From Maritimibacter fusiformis (GTDB taxonomy: Bacteria; Pseudomonadota; Alphaproteobacteria; Rhodobacterales; Rhodobacteraceae), in contig NZ_VSIY01000004.1 in assembly GCF_008086115.1 (NCBI RefSeq), positions 434,001-498,000 of the forward strand: a stretch of DNA of 64,000 nt, read 5' to 3'. Shown in pieces: positions 16,156-24,489 of this stretch; positions within the stretch are counted from its first letter, which is position 1; the number at the start of each line of letters is the position of its first letter. The notes beneath the pieces were generated by a model. The model was not told the origin of the DNA. It saw only the letters and a list, made by a program, of their open reading frames with translations, and ran no database searches. The position numbers and the translations under genes are program-made.

Positions 16156-17289
16156 ATGGATCTCGATTTCACCGAAGAACAAAAGCAGTTGACGCAATCC
16201 CTGCGCCGAATGCTCGGCGACAAATGCGGCGCCGACGTGGTGCGGCGGATGGAGGGCGATGAAAAGGGCTATCCCGACGATCTGTGGCGCGAGGTTGCCG
16301 AGATGGGGCTGCCCGGGCTGACGATTTCCGAACAATACGGCGGGCTGGGTCTTGGCGCGCTGGAACAGGTCATCGCGTTCGAGGAACTGGGCCGCGCGCT
16401 GGCGCCAGTGCCGCTGTTCGTGTCGTCGGTGCTGGCCGCAGGGCTTCTGGAGCGCGCCGGGAGCGAAGCGCAGAAGGGCGAATGGCTGCCCGCGATTGCG
16501 TCGGGCGAGGCGGTGCTGTCGATTGCCTGGCTGGAACCCGGCAACAGCTTTTCGGAAAAAGGCGTGCAGATGAGCGCGGGTGCGACCGGCGACGGCTACC
16601 GGCTGAACGGCAAGAAGTTCATGGTGCAATTCGCCGCTGCCGCCGACCGGCTGATCGTGCTGGTGCGGTCCGGACCGAACCCGACCGATATCGACCTCGT
16701 GATGGTCGACCCCAAGGCCAAGGGCATCACCCTGAAACGCCACAAGACCATGGTGGGCGACGCCCAGTTCGAGGTTGCCTTCGACAATGTCGAGGTGCCC
16801 GCCGCCGACCGGCTGGGTGCGGCTGGCGAAGGCTGGGCGCATTGGCATCACGTGCTCAGGACCGGGATGATCGCGCTGGCGGCCTGGGGCATCGGCTGTG
16901 GCGAGGGCGCCATGACGCTGGGCACGGATTACGCCAAGGAGCGCGAGCAGTTCGGCGTTCCGATCGGCAGCTTCCAGGCCATCGCGCATCCCTTTGCCGA
17001 TGCTGCCACCCTGCTGGCCGGTGCCCGCATGATCACGCTCGAGGCGGCCTGGGCCAAGGACACGGGCAGGCCGCATACCCGTCTGGCAACGATGGCCTGG
17101 CTTGAAGCCTGCGACGCCAGCCGCACCGCGACCAAGGTTTCGCAAAACGCCTTTGGCGGCATCGGGTTCACCAGGGACATCGACATCCAGCTCTACTTCC
17201 GCCGCGCCCGGCAGCACGAGCTGTCCTGGGGCAACCCGGACGCGCTGAACGAGGAAGTCGGCACCGAGGTGCTGAGCGAACTGGCCTGA
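16156..17289 (+). CDS. Acyl-CoA dehydrogenase family protein
   Basis: 377 residues with the standard acyl-CoA dehydrogenase layout: helical N-terminus (MDLDFTEEQKQL), beta domain with LNGKKFMVQ, and C-terminal helices with REQFGVPIGSFQAI (flavin contact) and GGIGFTRDID. A strong AGGAGG site precedes ATG 16156. It is directly followed by a second, diverged acyl-CoA dehydrogenase. In steroid and related side-chain pathways such neighbours form alpha2beta2 enzymes in which each subunit supplies part of the flavin or active site. Which of the two carries the catalytic base was not settled by eye. Confidence 0.9.
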   Translation: MDLDFTEEQKQLTQSLRRMLGDKCGADVVRRMEGDEKGYPDDLWREVAEMGLPGLTISEQYGGLGLGALEQVIAFEELGRALAPVPLFVSSVLAAGLLERAGSEAQKGEWLPAIASGEAVLSIAWLEPGNSFSEKGVQMSAGATGDGYRLNGKKFMVQFAAAADRLIVLVRSGPNPTDIDLVMVDPKAKGITLKRHKTMVGDAQFEVAFDNVEVPAADRLGAAGEGWAHWHHVLRTGMIALAAWGIGCGEGAMTLGTDYAKEREQFGVPIGSFQAIAHPFADAATLLAGARMITLEAAWAKDTGRPHTRLATMAWLEACDASRTATKVSQNAFGGIGFTRDIDIQLYFRRARQHELSWGNPDALNEEVGTEVLSELA

Positions 17290-17319
17290 CGAAAGCCCCC
17301 AGGGGCGACAAGGAGACAG

Positions 17320-18489
17320 ATGATGGATTTCGATTTTTCCGAAGAAGAACACGCGTTCCGCAAGAAGGCCGGTGAATACATCGCCAAGATCGCCAAGCCC
17401 GGCGTGGCCTACAAACCCACCTTCAACTCGGGCTATGCCGACACGCCCGACCGCAAGCAGTTCATGAAGGATCTGGCCAAGGGCGGCTATCTCGGCCTGT
17501 CCTGGCCCGAGGAATACGGCGGCAAGGGCATGGACCCGGTCTATGACTACCTGTTGACCGAGGAACTGGCCTATCAGGGGATGCCCGGAAGCGGCAAGGG
17601 CGTCGGCATCATCGGCAAGACGCTCTTGCGCCGAGGCTCGAAAGAGCAGCAGGAACGCTTCCTGCCGCAGATCCTGAATGCCGAGATCGACTGGGCCATC
17701 GGCTATTCCGAGCCGGATGCGGGCTCCGACCTCGGGTCGCTCAAGCTCAAGGCGGTGCGCGATGGCGATGGCTGGCGGCTCAACGGGCAAAAGCGGTTTT
17801 CCAGCTCGGCGCACTTCGCCGAATGGTATTTCCTCATGGCCCGCACCCACCCCGACCGGCCGAAACACAAGGGCATCACGCTGTTCATGGTCGAGATGGA
17901 TCATCCCGGCATCCAGGTGAACCCGATGTGGACGATCGACGGCCACCGCACCAACGAGGTGTTCCTCGACGATGTCTGGGTTCCCGACAGCCAGGTGGTC
18001 GGAGAGCCGGGGCAGGCGTTCTACTACGTGGCCGAGGCGCTCGATTTCGAACGCCACGTGCTGTTTCCGCTCGGCCCGATCCAGCGGCTGTCGGAGATCT
18101 TCCTCGAATGGCTCAACACCGCCACCATCGACGGCGAACCGGTGCGCGACCGGCCCGAGGCGAAACGCCTTGCCGGCAAGATCGCGCGCGGGCTGGAGGT
18201 GTGCCGCCTGCAGGGGCTGAGCGTTCTGGCCGCCGATGACCCCAAGGTCGCCACCATCCGCTCGTCGATGAACAAGATCGCGATGAGCGAATTCGGCCGC
18301 GCCCTGGCCGACGAGGCGCTCGAGATGATGGGGCCGGGGGCGTGGCTGAGCGACAGCGACCCGGACGCACCGGCCGGCGGGCTTTATGCCCGGGCCCAGA
18401 TCGCGGTGGTGATCTGGATCATCGGCGCAGGCTCGAACGAGATTCAGCGCAACATCATCGCGCGGCGCGGCCTTGGGCTGCCGGTATAG
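17320..18489 (+). CDS. Acyl-CoA dehydrogenase family protein (second subunit)
   Basis: 389 residues. Landmarks are LGLSWPEEYGGKGMD, GYSEPDAGSDLGSLKLKA, LNGQKRFSSSAHFAEW and the C-terminal IIGAGSNEIQRNIIARRGLG, all typical of the group that includes FadE-type subunits of heteromeric enzymes. ATG 17320 (followed by a second ATG) is preceded by AAGGAGA. It lies 30 bases after the first dehydrogenase and 9 before the MaoC-fold pair, so the four are probably one operon performing successive desaturation and hydration steps. Confidence 0.9.
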   Translation: MMDFDFSEEEHAFRKKAGEYIAKIAKPGVAYKPTFNSGYADTPDRKQFMKDLAKGGYLGLSWPEEYGGKGMDPVYDYLLTEELAYQGMPGSGKGVGIIGKTLLRRGSKEQQERFLPQILNAEIDWAIGYSEPDAGSDLGSLKLKAVRDGDGWRLNGQKRFSSSAHFAEWYFLMARTHPDRPKHKGITLFMVEMDHPGIQVNPMWTIDGHRTNEVFLDDVWVPDSQVVGEPGQAFYYVAEALDFERHVLFPLGPIQRLSEIFLEWLNTATIDGEPVRDRPEAKRLAGKIARGLEVCRLQGLSVLAADDPKVATIRSSMNKIAMSEFGRALADEALEMMGPGAWLSDSDPDAPAGGLYARAQIAVVIWIIGAGSNEIQRNIIARRGLGLPV

Positions 18490-18498
18490 GGGGAGGGC

Positions 18499-19059
18499 AT
18501 GACATTGAAACTGCCGGAAAAACTGGAAGACTGGATCGGTTTTCGCTTTGAGCACGAGGCCGAGCTGGTGGTGGAACGCGGCGCGATCATGCACTGGCTC
18601 GAGGCCGTGCGCGACGCCAACCCTGTCTATTGGGATGACGCGGTGGCCGAGGATATCACCGGCGGAATCATTGCCCCCGCGCCGATGGCGTCGACCTTCG
18701 CCACCTCCTACCGCTGGTCGCCGCGCCGGCCCGAACAGGTCTGGGACATCCACGGCGTCGAGCCGGACGCGCCGCGCGTCTGGCCGCGCCTGCCGGTCGA
18801 GGCGCATTTCTCGTTCAAGGAGTTCACCGGGCTGAAACAGGGCATCGTCGGCTCGATCGAGGCGGAATATTACGAACCGCTCCGGCTGGGCGACCGCATC
18901 ACCGTGACCTCGTTCATCTCGAAATGCGGCGAGCTTCGCACCAACCGGCTGGGCACCGGGCGCGACTGGACCGCGCAGGTCGAGTTCCGCAACCAGAACG
19001 GCGACATGGTGTCGATCGACCGCTTCAACTTCTATTGCTACAACCGGGAGGCGGCATGA
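18499..19059 (+). CDS. MaoC-like dehydratase, N-terminal (FAS1-type) hotdog subunit
   Basis: 186 residues resembling the N-terminal MaoC dehydratase domain that lacks the catalytic Asp/His pair but forms half of a double-hotdog hydratase. Visible parts are an opening helix region (LEDWIGFRFEHEAELVVERG), APAPMASTFATSYRWS, and the strand EYYEPLRLGDRITVTS. It overlaps the next MaoC gene by ATGA. In known heteromeric hydratases the second protein supplies catalytic residues; the same division is inferred here. Confidence 0.82.
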   Translation: MTLKLPEKLEDWIGFRFEHEAELVVERGAIMHWLEAVRDANPVYWDDAVAEDITGGIIAPAPMASTFATSYRWSPRRPEQVWDIHGVEPDAPRVWPRLPVEAHFSFKEFTGLKQGIVGSIEAEYYEPLRLGDRITVTSFISKCGELRTNRLGTGRDWTAQVEFRNQNGDMVSIDRFNFYCYNREAA

Positions 19060-19577
19060 TGGGCCAGACAATGAAGAACCTCAGCGCCGATCAGATTTCG
19101 GTGGGGGACAGGCTGCCGGTGCTCACGGTGCCGGTGACGCCCACGACCATCGTGATGGGCGCCTCGGCCTCGCGCGATTATCAGCCGCAGCACCACGACC
19201 ACGAATGGTGCATCCGTGTCGGCCTGCCGGGGATCGTGATGAACACCCCCAACCAAGCCGGGTGGATGAGCCGTTACATCACCGACTGGGCCGGGCCGAT
19301 GGCGCGGCTGGGACGGATGAAATTTCGGATGCGCAGTTCGATCTGTCCCGGCGACGTGCTGGAAATCTCGGGCGAGGTGAAGCGCATCACCACGGACAGC
19401 GCCGGGTGCAGTTGGGTGGATGTGAACGTCGAGGCCAAGGCGGGCGACAGGCTCGCCACCGCGACGATGGTGACGGTGGCGCTGCCGTCCGAACAGGGCG
19501 GCGAGAACCCGTGGAACCGCAAGGCCGACCGCTGGCTGCTGGCCGAGCTGGAGCCGTTCGATGAGGCGCGCACGTAA
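19056..19577 (+). CDS. MaoC-family dehydratase, catalytic subunit
   Basis: 173 residues from ATG 19056 (a second ATG follows directly), with GGGAGG upstream; an in-frame extension to 18924 overlaps the previous gene and is not family-like. The hydratase segment ASRDYQPQHHDHEWC, about residues 33-47, provides the Asp and His expected for catalysis. It forms a natural pair with the preceding N-terminal-type MaoC protein, as in heteromeric enoyl-CoA hydratases of side-chain degradation. Confidence 0.85.
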   Translation: MMGQTMKNLSADQISVGDRLPVLTVPVTPTTIVMGASASRDYQPQHHDHEWCIRVGLPGIVMNTPNQAGWMSRYITDWAGPMARLGRMKFRMRSSICPGDVLEISGEVKRITTDSAGCSWVDVNVEAKAGDRLATATMVTVALPSEQGGENPWNRKADRWLLAELEPFDEART

Positions 19578-19603
19578 CGCGCGAGCGGGGCAGGGATGCG
19601 GAC

Positions 19604-20740
19604 ATGACACAAGACCTTTCGGGCATCACGGTGATCGACCTGGCCGGGGCAGGGCCTTCGGCGCGCTGCGTGCGGCTGCTGGCCGACCTCGGCGCGCGCT
19701 GGATCAGGCTGGAGCCTCCTGCGGCCTCGGGGCGGGCGACGCTGGAATGGCACGCCTATGGCGCGATGCGCGGGGCCGAGAAGGTGACGTTTGACCTGAA
19801 AGCGCCCGGTGCGGCCGAGGCGTTCCGGCGCATGGTCAAGGCTGCCGATGTGGTGGTCGAGGGGTTTCGCCCCGGTGTCGCTAAGCGGCTGGGCATTGAC
19901 TATGGCCCGGTCAGCGCCGCCAATCCCGCCGTCGTCTATTGCTCGACGACCGGCTATGGCCAGACCGGGCCGATGGCGACGCGGGCGGGGCATGATCTGA
20001 ACTACCAGGCGGTCAGCGGCGGGCTGGCGCTGGCGGGCCGGGACGCCGAGGGCAAGCCCGCGATGCCCGGCATGACGCTGGCCGACAGTGCCGGCGGCGG
20101 CTGGCAGGCTGCGCTGCGCATCATGGCCGCGCTGGTGGCGCGTCAGGCCACCGGCAAGGGGCAATACCTCGACGTGTCCGCCGCCGAGGGGGTGCTGCAC
20201 CTGTTGTCGCTCGACATCGACCGGGCGCTGGTCACCGGGCAGTCGCGCCCGACCGTGGTGAACGGCGGGTTTGCCTGCTACTCGATCTACGCCACCGCTG
20301 GCGGCGGCGCGATGGCGGTGGGCGCGGTGGAGCCGAAGTTCTTCGCCAATCTGTGCGAGGTGCTTGGCATCGAAAGCGGCCCGCAACGCCAGTATGACCC
20401 AGAGGCGCAGGACGACCTGCGCGCCGATATCGCGGCGGCGTTCGCGCGCCGGTCGCGTGACGAATGGACGGCGCTGTTTGCCGATGTGGATGCCTGCGTC
20501 ACGCCGGTTCTGGGCATCGACGAACTGGCCTCGGACCCGCATTGGGGCGCGCGGGGCGTGTTCTCCGGCTATGCTCATCCCGAACGGGGCGAGGTCGCGC
20601 AACTGGCGCCGTTCGGCGGCGTTGCGGACCGGGGCGATCCGCCCCCTGGCGGGTCGGAGGCCACGCGCAAGACCATGGAAAGTCTGAAGTTTTCATCGGA
20701 CGAGATCGACGCGATGCAAACGGGCGGCATCATCGGCTAG
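19604..20740 (+). CDS. Alpha-methylacyl-CoA racemase-like protein (class III CoA-transferase fold)
   Basis: 378 residues of the CaiB/BaiF fold, but shorter than the relative at 9535-10779. The segment RAGHDLNYQAVSG with His130, and LADSAGGGW with Asp161, match the His/Asp acid-base pair of alpha-methylacyl-CoA racemases rather than only the transferase Asp. Racemases of this kind interconvert 2-methylacyl-CoA epimers so that branched side chains can enter beta-oxidation. It closes the plus-strand operon that starts with the CoA ligase. A plain CoA transferase remains possible. Confidence 0.78.
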   Translation: MTQDLSGITVIDLAGAGPSARCVRLLADLGARWIRLEPPAASGRATLEWHAYGAMRGAEKVTFDLKAPGAAEAFRRMVKAADVVVEGFRPGVAKRLGIDYGPVSAANPAVVYCSTTGYGQTGPMATRAGHDLNYQAVSGGLALAGRDAEGKPAMPGMTLADSAGGGWQAALRIMAALVARQATGKGQYLDVSAAEGVLHLLSLDIDRALVTGQSRPTVVNGGFACYSIYATAGGGAMAVGAVEPKFFANLCEVLGIESGPQRQYDPEAQDDLRADIAAAFARRSRDEWTALFADVDACVTPVLGIDELASDPHWGARGVFSGYAHPERGEVAQLAPFGGVADRGDPPPGGSEATRKTMESLKFSSDEIDAMQTGGIIG

Positions 20741-20746
20741 GGCGGT

Positions 20747-21607
20747 TCAGGACCGCCGGTAATGCTCGATCAGCGCCTGGATGCCCTTGGCGCCGCCGCC
20801 TTCCGCCGCGAGGTCGCGGTAGAGGTCGCGGCATAGTGCGGCGCCGGGCAGCGGCGCGGTGTCGAGCGCGATGCCAAGATCCTTGATGAAATGATCTATG
20901 GCAAAGCTCGCCGTGCTGTCGCCCGCGACCATTTTTGGCCCCAGACGCTGCATCAGCGGCCCGCCCGCGGTGCCGGTCATCAGGACTTCGAGCACCTTTT
21001 CGGGCGCGATGCCCGCGGTCTCGGCATGGTGCAGCGCCTCGGCCAGACCCATCAGGATGCCCGCGACGGCCACCTGGTTGCTGGCCTTGGTGATCTGCCC
21101 CGAACCCGCCGGACCCATGGCGAAGATGGTGGCGCCCATCGTCCAGAGCATCGGCCGCACGGCGTCGAGCGCCCCGGTGTCACCCCCGACCATGAAGGTC
21201 AGCGTGCCGACCTCGGCCCCGGGTGCGCCGCCGGTCACGGGTGCGTCAAGCGCCGACACCCCACGGGACGCGGCCTCGGACGCGATCCGGCGGGCGAGAT
21301 CGGGGGTCGAGGTGGTCATGTCGACAAGCACCGTTCCCGGTGCGGCGTTTGCGATCAGCCCGGCCTCGCCGAGATAGAGCGCGGCCACGTCATCCGGCCC
21401 GCCGACGATGGTAAAGATCGTGCGGCAGGTCCGGGCGAGGGCGGCGATATCGCCGGCCCAATGCGCGCCGAGCGCAAGGACCGGCGCGGCGCGGTCGGGG
21501 TTGCGGGCGTGGATATGAACCTCATACCCGGCGCCGATCAGGCGGCGCGCCATGGCGCCGCCCATCACGCCCAACCCGATGAACCCGACCGGCCCCGACT
21601 GCGTCAT
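20747..21607 (-). CDS. NAD(P)-dependent beta-hydroxyacid dehydrogenase (3-hydroxyisobutyrate dehydrogenase-like)
   Basis: 286 residues from ATG 21607, preceded by CGGAGG. Rossmann motif FIGLGVMGGAMARRL at the N-terminus, substrate signature DAPVTGGAPGAEVGTL, and the catalytic Lys motif GSGQITKASNQ. The family oxidises short beta-hydroxyacids (3-hydroxyisobutyrate, tartronate semialdehyde type). It is the last gene of the minus-strand operon beginning with the octopine-dehydrogenase-like gene, 13 bases after the UroD-fold gene. A 6-bp hairpin (20741-20757) lies over the convergent gene ends. Confidence 0.85.
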   Translation of the reverse strand: MTQSGPVGFIGLGVMGGAMARRLIGAGYEVHIHARNPDRAAPVLALGAHWAGDIAALARTCRTIFTIVGGPDDVAALYLGEAGLIANAAPGTVLVDMTTSTPDLARRIASEAASRGVSALDAPVTGGAPGAEVGTLTFMVGGDTGALDAVRPMLWTMGATIFAMGPAGSGQITKASNQVAVAGILMGLAEALHHAETAGIAPEKVLEVLMTGTAGGPLMQRLGPKMVAGDSTASFAIDHFIKDLGIALDTAPLPGAALCRDLYRDLAAEGGGAKGIQALIEHYRRS

Positions 21608-21620
21608 GCGTCCTCCGGTG

Positions 21621-22565
21621 TCAGGCCGCTTTCCAGTCGCGGCCATATTCCGCGATGGTGTCGAGCACATGCGCCGGGGCGTTCGACCCGAAGGTGCAGC
21701 CCGGTGCGAGAATGAAGTTCTGCCCGCCGGTCACCGCCAGCGCCTCGTCGATGTCGTGGCGGATTTCCGGGCGCGACTGTTCGATCACGCGGGCCTGGTC
21801 GATGCCGGCCATGATGCACTTGTCGGTGCGCGGGCGCATCTCGGCGATGGTCGGGCAGGTTTTGTCGTGCGCCGCCCAGCTCAGAACCTCGTGCGGATAA
21901 TCCGCCACCCGTTCGAGATCGAGATGCGATTTGCAGGCATGCAGCATCCGCACCACGCCCTTGGTTTCCTCGAGAATGGCCAGGTCGTAGGGCCGCATCA
22001 GCTCCTCGAAGGCGTCCTGGGTGAAGCCCTGCACGCAGTCTTCCTGGGCCGCCGCGCGGGTCGAGTAGAACACACCGTCCACGCCGTTCTTTTCCAGTTC
22101 GCGCATGTAGAGGATGACCGTCTCGGTCGCGGCCTCGAGCATCGGCTTGGCGGCTTCGGGGTTGTCGAGGATGATCTGCATGGTCGAGAACCCGGCATGG
22201 CGCAGGATCTGCTGGATCGGGTCGAAGGTGGTGTCGATCACCGGCCAGTCTTCGCCAAGCTCGGCGCGGATGCCATTGAGCAGCGCGATCTGGTTGGCAT
22301 AGGTCGGGTGGTCCATCGACTGCACCGTGATCCGGCCCATGTCGGCGGCGGTCTCGATCGTTTCCATCCCGTCGGGCATGGGGTGGCGATAGTCGCTGAC
22401 CGCCTTGGCGAGATCCCAGTCGTATTGCCGGAAAAACTCGCAATGCCTCTCGGCGGCCTGTTGCCCGTCCATGTAGGGGGTGACGAAATGCATCCAGACG
22501 GACAGGGGCGGGCGGTCGACCGGCTCGCCCGCCACGGCCGCGTAAAAGCGTTCGCGTTTGTTCAT
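21621..22565 (-). CDS. UroD-fold methyltransferase-like protein (MtaA/CmuA type, not HemE)
   Basis: 314 residues, shorter than HemE and lacking its N-terminal substrate-binding motifs. It carries the zinc-ligand pattern of methylcobamide:CoM and related corrinoid methyltransferases: His209-x-Cys211 (LHACKSHLD) and Cys290 (LAPGCTFG). This suggests transfer of a methyl group to or from a thiol or corrinoid. No corrinoid-binding protein is visible nearby. It follows the ABC ATPase gene by 61 bases and precedes a hydroxyacid dehydrogenase. Automatic annotation would probably say uroporphyrinogen decarboxylase; the heme function is unlikely here. Confidence 0.78.
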   Translation of the reverse strand: MNKRERFYAAVAGEPVDRPPLSVWMHFVTPYMDGQQAAERHCEFFRQYDWDLAKAVSDYRHPMPDGMETIETAADMGRITVQSMDHPTYANQIALLNGIRAELGEDWPVIDTTFDPIQQILRHAGFSTMQIILDNPEAAKPMLEAATETVILYMRELEKNGVDGVFYSTRAAAQEDCVQGFTQDAFEELMRPYDLAILEETKGVVRMLHACKSHLDLERVADYPHEVLSWAAHDKTCPTIAEMRPRTDKCIMAGIDQARVIEQSRPEIRHDIDEALAVTGGQNFILAPGCTFGSNAPAHVLDTIAEYGRDWKAA

Positions 22566-22626
22566 TTTCTACTACTCCGATAGGGTTGAGGGGCCGCCGG
22601 GACGGACCCGGCGGCGGCAGGCGGTG

Positions 22627-23700
22627 TCAGTCCTGAAGCACCGCCATGTTCGCGGAATCCCAGCCCAGCCAGACATCGTCGGGCACGTCGCCGTCGACGT
22701 AGGCCTTGAGGATTGCGGTATTCACGTCGCCGACGCGCACATCGACGGCCGTCCGGCTGCCCTTGAACACCCGGTTGACGATCTTGCCCTGCACGGCGTT
22801 GCCGGTCTCGGGCTTCTTGTCGTAGAACCCGACCTTCTCGAGCCTGAGCGCCGCCGTCACCAGCTCGCCCGTGCGCGGCGTGTAGTCGAACGACCGCCCC
22901 TGCACGTTCATCCCGAACCAGTCGATATCGACCTTGCCGTCCTTGGCGTGCTTGACCTCGCCGCTGATCAGGTTGGTGTCGCCGATGAACTCGGCCACAA
23001 AGCGGCTTTTCGGGCGCAGATAGAGGTCTTCGGGCGTGCCGTCCTGTTCGACCCGGCCCTGGTTCATCACCACGATCCGGTCGGACATGGTCAGCGCCTC
23101 GTCCTGGTCGTGGGTGACGAAAAAGAAGGTCTTGCCGGTGCGCCGCTGGATGTCTTTCAGTTCAACCTGAACCTGGGCACGCAGCCGGGCATCGAGGGCG
23201 CCCAGCGGCTCGTCCAGCAGCAGAAGCTCCGGGTCCGGGGCCAGCGCGCGGGCCAGTGCGACGCGCTGCCGCTGACCGCCCGAAAGCTGGTCGGGGAAGC
23301 GGTCGCGGAAGGCATCGAGCTCCAGGAACGACAGAAGCTCGTCGACCCGGGCCGCGATCTGATCCTTGGTCATGCGCTTGAGTTCCAGCCCGAACGACAC
23401 GTTGCGCATCACCGTCATGTGCGGGAACAGCGCATAGTCCTGGAACACCATGTTGACCTTGCGCTTGTTCGGCGGCAGGTGCGTCACGTCCTTGCCGCTC
23501 AGCAGCACGCGCCCGCCGTCGGGCCGTTCGAACCCGCCGAGGATGCGCAGGGTCGTCGACTTGCCGCAGCCTGAGGGGCCGAGGAAGGTGACGAACTCGC
23601 CCGCGTTGATCTTCATGTCCAGCTTTTGCAGCGCGACGGTCTTGCCGAAGGATTTCGAGATCCCGTCGATGTGGACGATTGTGTTGTCAGTGTTTGACAT
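22627..23700 (-). CDS. ABC transporter ATP-binding protein, spermidine/putrescine type (PotA-like)
   Basis: 357 residues. Walker A GPSGCGKST at 41-49, Q-loop in VFQDYALFPHMTV, signature LSGGQRQRVALARAL, Walker B LLLLDEPLGALDARLR, H-loop FVTHDQDEAL, followed by a C-terminal TOBE regulatory domain of about 110 residues. It energises the two permeases immediately upstream (PotC-like, 3 bases away). The set imports polyamines or similar charged small molecules. The ATG at 23700 fits the family. Confidence 0.92.
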   Translation of the reverse strand: MSNTDNTIVHIDGISKSFGKTVALQKLDMKINAGEFVTFLGPSGCGKSTTLRILGGFERPDGGRVLLSGKDVTHLPPNKRKVNMVFQDYALFPHMTVMRNVSFGLELKRMTKDQIAARVDELLSFLELDAFRDRFPDQLSGGQRQRVALARALAPDPELLLLDEPLGALDARLRAQVQVELKDIQRRTGKTFFFVTHDQDEALTMSDRIVVMNQGRVEQDGTPEDLYLRPKSRFVAEFIGDTNLISGEVKHAKDGKVDIDWFGMNVQGRSFDYTPRTGELVTAALRLEKVGFYDKKPETGNAVQGKIVNRVFKGSRTAVDVRVGDVNTAILKAYVDGDVPDDVWLGWDSANMAVLQD

Positions 23701-23703
23701 GGT

Positions 23704-24489
23704 TCAGGTTCCCTTTCCCATGCGGCGCATCGAGCGCTCGGCCCAGATGCCCATCACGGCAGTCATCACGAGGACGACGGTGGCAATTGCGTTGATCTCG
23801 GGCGACATGCCGGAGCGGAGTTTCGAGAAGATCAGGACCGGCAGGGTCGGCTTGTAGCCACCCAGGAAGAACGACCGGACGAAATCGTCGAAGCTCAGAA
23901 GCATGCAGAACACACCGGCGCCGATCAGCGCCGGCTTGAGATACGGAAGCGTGACGCGAAAGAAGCTCACGATCTTGTCGGCACCCAGGTCCATCGCCGC
24001 CTCGGTGTGGCTTTTCGGCAGGGTCGCCAGCCGGGCCATCACCACCAGGACGACGAACGGCACGTTGTGCACCGCGTGCGCCCAGATGATCGCGAACATC
24101 CCGGTCTGGATGCCGAGAAGGTTGGCGAAGATGCGAAAGGAAATCGCCGAGATGATGCCGGGAATGACCGCCGGCAGGATGGTGAGCCCGAAGATGATGA
24201 TGCGCCCGAAGAACGACCGCCCCGCCAGCAGGACCGAGATCCAGGTGCCGATGGTCAGCGAGATCAGCGTGCTGGTGACGGCGATCACCGTCGAGTAGAG
24301 GAACACGCTGACCACCTCGGAGTCCTTGAACACGCCGATATACCAGTCCAGCGTCCAGGACTTGATCGGGAAGCCGATGAAGTTCGAGTCCTTGAACCCC
24401 ATCAGGACCATCAGAAGCAGCGGCACGAACAGGTAGACGACGAACGCCCAGTAGACGATCGACATCAGGATGCGGGTATTGCGGGTCAT
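23704..24489 (-). CDS. ABC transporter permease, PotC-like
   Basis: 261 residues from ATG 24489, overlapping the upstream permease stop (ATGA). Six hydrophobic segments and the inner-membrane coupling motif EAAMDLGADKIVSFFRVTLP (EAA loop). PotC-type subunit of a polyamine-family importer; partner of the PotB-like protein and the PotA-like ATPase. A longer frame extending to 24594 would lie within the upstream permease gene and is not supported. Confidence 0.9.
   Translation of the reverse strand: MTRNTRILMSIVYWAFVVYLFVPLLLMVLMGFKDSNFIGFPIKSWTLDWYIGVFKDSEVVSVFLYSTVIAVTSTLISLTIGTWISVLLAGRSFFGRIIIFGLTILPAVIPGIISAISFRIFANLLGIQTGMFAIIWAHAVHNVPFVVLVVMARLATLPKSHTEAAMDLGADKIVSFFRVTLPYLKPALIGAGVFCMLLSFDDFVRSFFLGGYKPTLPVLIFSKLRSGMSPEINAIATVVLVMTAVMGIWAERSMRRMGKGT

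Noticed and set aside
14362-19071. A very long open frame on the minus strand opposite the CoA ligase, dehydrogenase and MaoC genes
   Set aside because: It is antisense to five well-supported genes, has His/Arg/Gly-rich composition typical of high-GC shadow frames, and no family features.
21621-22565. Annotation as HemE (uroporphyrinogen decarboxylase)
   Set aside because: HemE N-terminal motifs are missing and MtaA-type zinc ligands are present; context is catabolic.
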